Of a stretch of DNA of 64,000 nucleotides, positions 61,298 through 64,000 are shown one piece after another (the stretch's first letter is position 1; every line of letters begins with the position of its first letter). The stretch lies in contig CALJKV010000114.1 in NCBI GenBank assembly GCA_937974245.1, positions 50,148 through 114,147 of the forward strand, given 5' to 3'. Position numbers and translations under genes: made by a program. Source of the stretch: an uncultured Chloroflexota bacterium (GTDB lineage Bacteria > Chloroflexota > Anaerolineae > Aggregatilineales > Phototrophicaceae). The notes below the pieces were generated by a model. It was not told the origin of the DNA and made no database searches. It saw only the letters and a list, made by a program, of their open reading frames with translations.

Positions 61298-62717
61298 CAC
61301 TTCCGCCAATGACATCCTGCAAACTGCGACCCAACTCCGGGCGCAGATCGGCGGGGAGCAGTATCACGACAAGCTAATGGAGGCCATTTACACCGACGCC
61401 GCCCAGATCGCCGATCAGTCGGTTAGTAGAGAAGGTCAGCGCTCCCGGTTAGGCTTTGACCAACTGCTTGACAAGGCGTTGACCCACCCGGTTTTTGGCT
61501 TTATCGTCATGGGTCTCATGTTCCTGGGCGTTTTCTGGCTGACGATTGCCGGGGCGAATATCCCGTCGGCCATCCTGTCGGATTTGCTGCTAGGGACGGT
61601 CTACGGTTGGTTGCACACCCTCGCCACTGCGTTGAGTTTCCCACTGTGGCTCTCTGGCCTGCTGATTGACGGCATCTACTTGGCAACAGCCTGGGTGGTT
61701 GCGGTCATGCTGCCACCGATGGCGATTTTCTTCCCGCTGTTCACACTCCTGGAGGACTTCGGCTACCTGCCCCGCGTAGCCTTCAACCTGGATCGCATGT
61801 TCCATAAGGCCGGGGCGCATGGCAAGCAGTCGCTTTCAATGATGATGGGCTTCGGCTGTAATGCCGCAGGCGTGATTGCGACACGTATCATTGACAGCCC
61901 GCGTGAACGGTTAATCGCCATCATCACCAACAACTTCAGCATCTGCAATGGGCGCTGGCCGACCCTGATTCTGATGGGGACAATCTTCATTGGCGCGACG
62001 GCTCCCCCGGCATTGGCGAGTTTCTTTGCCGCTGCCAGCGTGGTCACGATTGCCGTGTTGGGGATTTTCGTCACACTGCTGGTCTCGGCTTTCCTGTCGC
62101 GTTCCTGGCTCAAGGGCGAGGCGTCGGTCTACAGCCTGGAACTCCCGCCGTATCGCCCACCGCGCATCCTGCAAACGCTGTATACCTCTATTATTGACCG
62201 CACCCTGATCGTGTTGTGGCGGGCGGTGACGATGGCGGCCCCGGCAGGCGCGGTTATCTGGTTATCGAGCAACATCTATATCGGGGATGCCAGCATTGCC
62301 GGGCATCTGGTGAACCTATTGAATCCTGTGGGCGTACTGCTCGGCCTGAATGGGGTTATCCTGGTGGCTTACATCGTGGCGATCCCTGCCAATGAGATTG
62401 TGATCCCAACGGTATTGATGCTGACACTGACACTCGGCAGGAATATTGCCGGGGCGCAGGCGGGCGTGATGATGGAACTGGATGAGGGGCAGGTGTATAC
62501 TGTGCTGACGCAGGTGGGCGGCTGGACGCTGCTCACGGCGGTTAACCTGATGCTCTTCAGCCTGCTCCATAACCCATGCAGCACGACGATCCTCACGATC
62601 TGGAAAGAGACGAAGAATGTGCGCTGGACGGTCGTGGCGACCATCCTGCCGATTGTGTTGGGTGTCGGCGTGACCTTCACCACCGCCACGATTGCCCGGT
62701 TGCTGGGCTGGGTATAG
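61287..62717 (+). CDS. feoB: FeoB membrane part (nucleoside-recognition/Gate domain)
   Basis: This 476-residue protein has roughly ten helices. It carries the FeoB core repeats: GFGCNAAGVIATR near 195, with TNNFSICNGRWPTLI in place of the usual CGARLP segment. A second Gate half lies around 330-470 with NPCSTTI. It is the permease for ferrous iron. The first 60 residues correspond to the linker after the G domain. The ATG at 61287 overlaps the G-domain gene by 11 bases. The helices, conserved ends and good start suggest a true two-gene transporter rather than a recent frameshift. Confidence 0.88.
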   Translation: MATDTSANDILQTATQLRAQIGGEQYHDKLMEAIYTDAAQIADQSVSREGQRSRLGFDQLLDKALTHPVFGFIVMGLMFLGVFWLTIAGANIPSAILSDLLLGTVYGWLHTLATALSFPLWLSGLLIDGIYLATAWVVAVMLPPMAIFFPLFTLLEDFGYLPRVAFNLDRMFHKAGAHGKQSLSMMMGFGCNAAGVIATRIIDSPRERLIAIITNNFSICNGRWPTLILMGTIFIGATAPPALASFFAAASVVTIAVLGIFVTLLVSAFLSRSWLKGEASVYSLELPPYRPPRILQTLYTSIIDRTLIVLWRAVTMAAPAGAVIWLSSNIYIGDASIAGHLVNLLNPVGVLLGLNGVILVAYIVAIPANEIVIPTVLMLTLTLGRNIAGAQAGVMMELDEGQVYTVLTQVGGWTLLTAVNLMLFSLLHNPCSTTILTIWKETKNVRWTVVATILPIVLGVGVTFTTATIARLLGWV

Positions 62718-62733
62718 CAGCGGTTCGTCCTCA

Positions 62734-62762
62734 GGGGAGGGATTGCATTCCCTCCCCATTTA
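62734..62762 (+). terminator. Hairpin terminator of the feo operon
   Basis: A perfect 9-bp stem GGGGAGGGA/TCCCTCCCC (62734-62742, 62749-62757) with a 6-base loop is followed by ATTTA. The T-run is weak. Confidence 0.6.
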
Positions 62763-62788
62763 CCCACCCGGCAATTCTAGTTCAGGCC

Positions 62789-64000
62789 TCAGGATTCACC
62801 TTCATATACCAGCGTATCCGGGTAGAAGCCATACCAGCCGAACCAGAACGCCAGATGCCCGCCTAGCCGTGCCAGGGTTTCTCCACCAGGGCTGATGAGT
62901 GCGTCCTCCGTCACTGTCCACACTGTCCCGTCCTGCTCAATGACTTCGCAGCTGGTCTCGCCCGGCTGAAAAGTGTAGCCGCCGCGTTGATAGGCCCGCA
63001 CCGCCGCCCCGCCCGGCTCAAAGAAACTCCGCCCCGGCGTCTCCCGCGTGACGATTACGACATCAATTCCCGCCAGGGTATCATTTGTGACGCCTTCAGC
63101 GACCAGATAACGCAGTGGGTAGGCTTTGGGCGTGTCGTTCAGGTTGAGTGTGAAAACCACCTCTTTATTGGCGTTCTCGCGGGTATCCTGCTGCCAGACC
63201 GGGAACATGATAAAGTCCGGGTCATTGAAATAGTCATGGTAGGCCTGGCCGTTGATATAGGGGCGGTTATAGCCGGTTTGCAGACTCAGCACACTGGTAT
63301 CGGGATGTTCCGTCAGCCACGTCGCCCAATCAGTGACGACCACCGGGAGAATCGTCAGCCGGATGCCGCTACCGGCGAGCGGACCAAAGGCCGGCTCACC
63401 CGTAATCGCGTTCCAGACGGTATCGGTTTGCCGGTCATACATGAGCTTATTTGAGCGCATCAACATGCCGGTAGAGCCGAATTCCAGCACAGTTTCTCCC
63501 TGGTGTTCACCATCTACGACCAAATCAGGAATCGTCGTATCATACAGGATACCCGACCCGCACAGCGTACAGTAAGCCAGAGCGACGGCTTTCCCCGGCA
63601 CGCTTCCGTGCAACCCGTGACTGTAAGTCAGGGGCGTTTCACCGCTATCGGGCAGCGCCACCCGTACCGCATCCCAACCGCCAGAGTCTGTCCAGACGAG
63701 GGTTTCCGGTGCGGTGAGCCAGCCATTGGCCGGACAGCCCGCTGAATCGCCGCTGATCTGCACCCATGAGTCATCCTGGCGGGCTACGGCCCGGAACGAC
63801 CCCGGCGCACGATAGTAACAGACGATTTCGCCATCTGGTTCATCGTACAACGGCGCATGGCCGATCACATCGTTGAATAGTTCGTGCCAGTTGAGCAGGC
63901 GCAGCGGGTAGGCGCGGTTATCACCGTTGATGCTCACGCCGAACACATATTCATCCGGCGCGGGGTAGCGGCAGTCTCCCTCGCGGCAGAACTGCGTGAA
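62789..64000 (-). CDS. DUF3179 domain protein (5' end beyond the window)
   Basis: The frame runs from the stop at 62789 to the right edge (404 codons visible) without a convincing start. The sequence has repeated landmarks of DUF3179: GDNRAYPLRLLNWHELFND early, YCTLCGSG, GSTGMLMRSNKLMYDR and GDNRAYP-like KAYPLRYL later. Family members are often exported proteins of unknown function, but the signal peptide, if any, is not in view. It is convergent with the feo operon. Confidence 0.85.
   Translation of the reverse strand, partial: FTQFCREGDCRYPAPDEYVFGVSINGDNRAYPLRLLNWHELFNDVIGHAPLYDEPDGEIVCYYRAPGSFRAVARQDDSWVQISGDSAGCPANGWLTAPETLVWTDSGGWDAVRVALPDSGETPLTYSHGLHGSVPGKAVALAYCTLCGSGILYDTTIPDLVVDGEHQGETVLEFGSTGMLMRSNKLMYDRQTDTVWNAITGEPAFGPLAGSGIRLTILPVVVTDWATWLTEHPDTSVLSLQTGYNRPYINGQAYHDYFNDPDFIMFPVWQQDTRENANKEVVFTLNLNDTPKAYPLRYLVAEGVTNDTLAGIDVVIVTRETPGRSFFEPGGAAVRAYQRGGYTFQPGETSCEVIEQDGTVWTVTEDALISPGGETLARLGGHLAFWFGWYGFYPDTLVYEGES

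Overview
The window is a contiguous stretch of bacterial chromosome, GC-rich and densely coded. I infer a member of the Chloroflexota (Anaerolineae-like). The reasons are a succinate dehydrogenase with an unusual membrane anchor, a split FeoB, several glycosyltransferase and flippase-like genes, an ABC/MoxR/DUF58 envelope cluster, proteins with Pro/Thr-rich spacers and short GTAGGG-type intergenic hairpins. No rRNA or marker gene is present, so the phylum call is inference. I see no phage, insertion sequence or CRISPR array.

Layout. 1-9.7 kb: a radical SAM protein cut by the left edge, a receiver-first histidine kinase, the sdh operon on the minus strand (fused sdhC/D, then sdhA, then sdhB), a DUF4287-type protein behind an operator-like palindrome, a winged-helix regulator whose receiver has lost its phospho-Asp, and a ccmC-ccmD-like pair. 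10.2-17.2 kb: a plus-strand surface-glycoconjugate cluster (GT2, FAD oxidoreductase, polysaccharide deacetylase, methyltransferase, flippase-like protein, GT39-like transferase). 17.2-19.6 kb: an ECF sigma/anti-sigma/Nudix operon on the minus strand, next to tRNA-Leu(CAA). 21-26.4 kb: a second partial copy of the glyco module (GT2, flippase-like protein, FAD oxidoreductase) interrupted by a kinase-like/TIR fusion whose kinase active site is damaged.

26.5-41.6 kb: a run of mostly plus-strand envelope genes: a large secreted/membrane protein, an ABC ATPase and permease with pyrophosphatase-like and ArsC-like genes between them, a Gln-rich membrane protein, MoxR, GNAT, DUF58, a methyltransferase and a HerA/FtsK-like ATPase. 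A GT87-like gene lies inside it on the minus strand. 41.7-46.3 kb: minus-strand housekeeping genes (DJ-1/PfpI, PhzF, RNase D, CorA, alpha/beta hydrolase).

46.3-54.6 kb: a roughly 800-base non-coding stretch ending in a Pho-box-like array, then a secreted 5'-nucleotidase, a TPR membrane protein, a di-haem cytochrome c peroxidase, a GNAT enzyme and a class III aminotransferase. 54.6-64 kb: a seven-PAS/GAF histidine kinase, an HNH protein, a UPF0434 protein, a feoA-feoB operon with feoB split in two behind a metal-regulator-like operator, and a DUF3179 protein cut by the right edge.

The genes describe an aerobically respiring, phosphate- and iron-responsive bacterium with heavy investment in envelope glycans. 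The most unusual items are the fused SdhC/D with an apparent topology-restoring extra helix, the pseudokinase-TIR fusion, the degenerate receiver, and the operator arrays at the phosphatase and iron-uptake genes.
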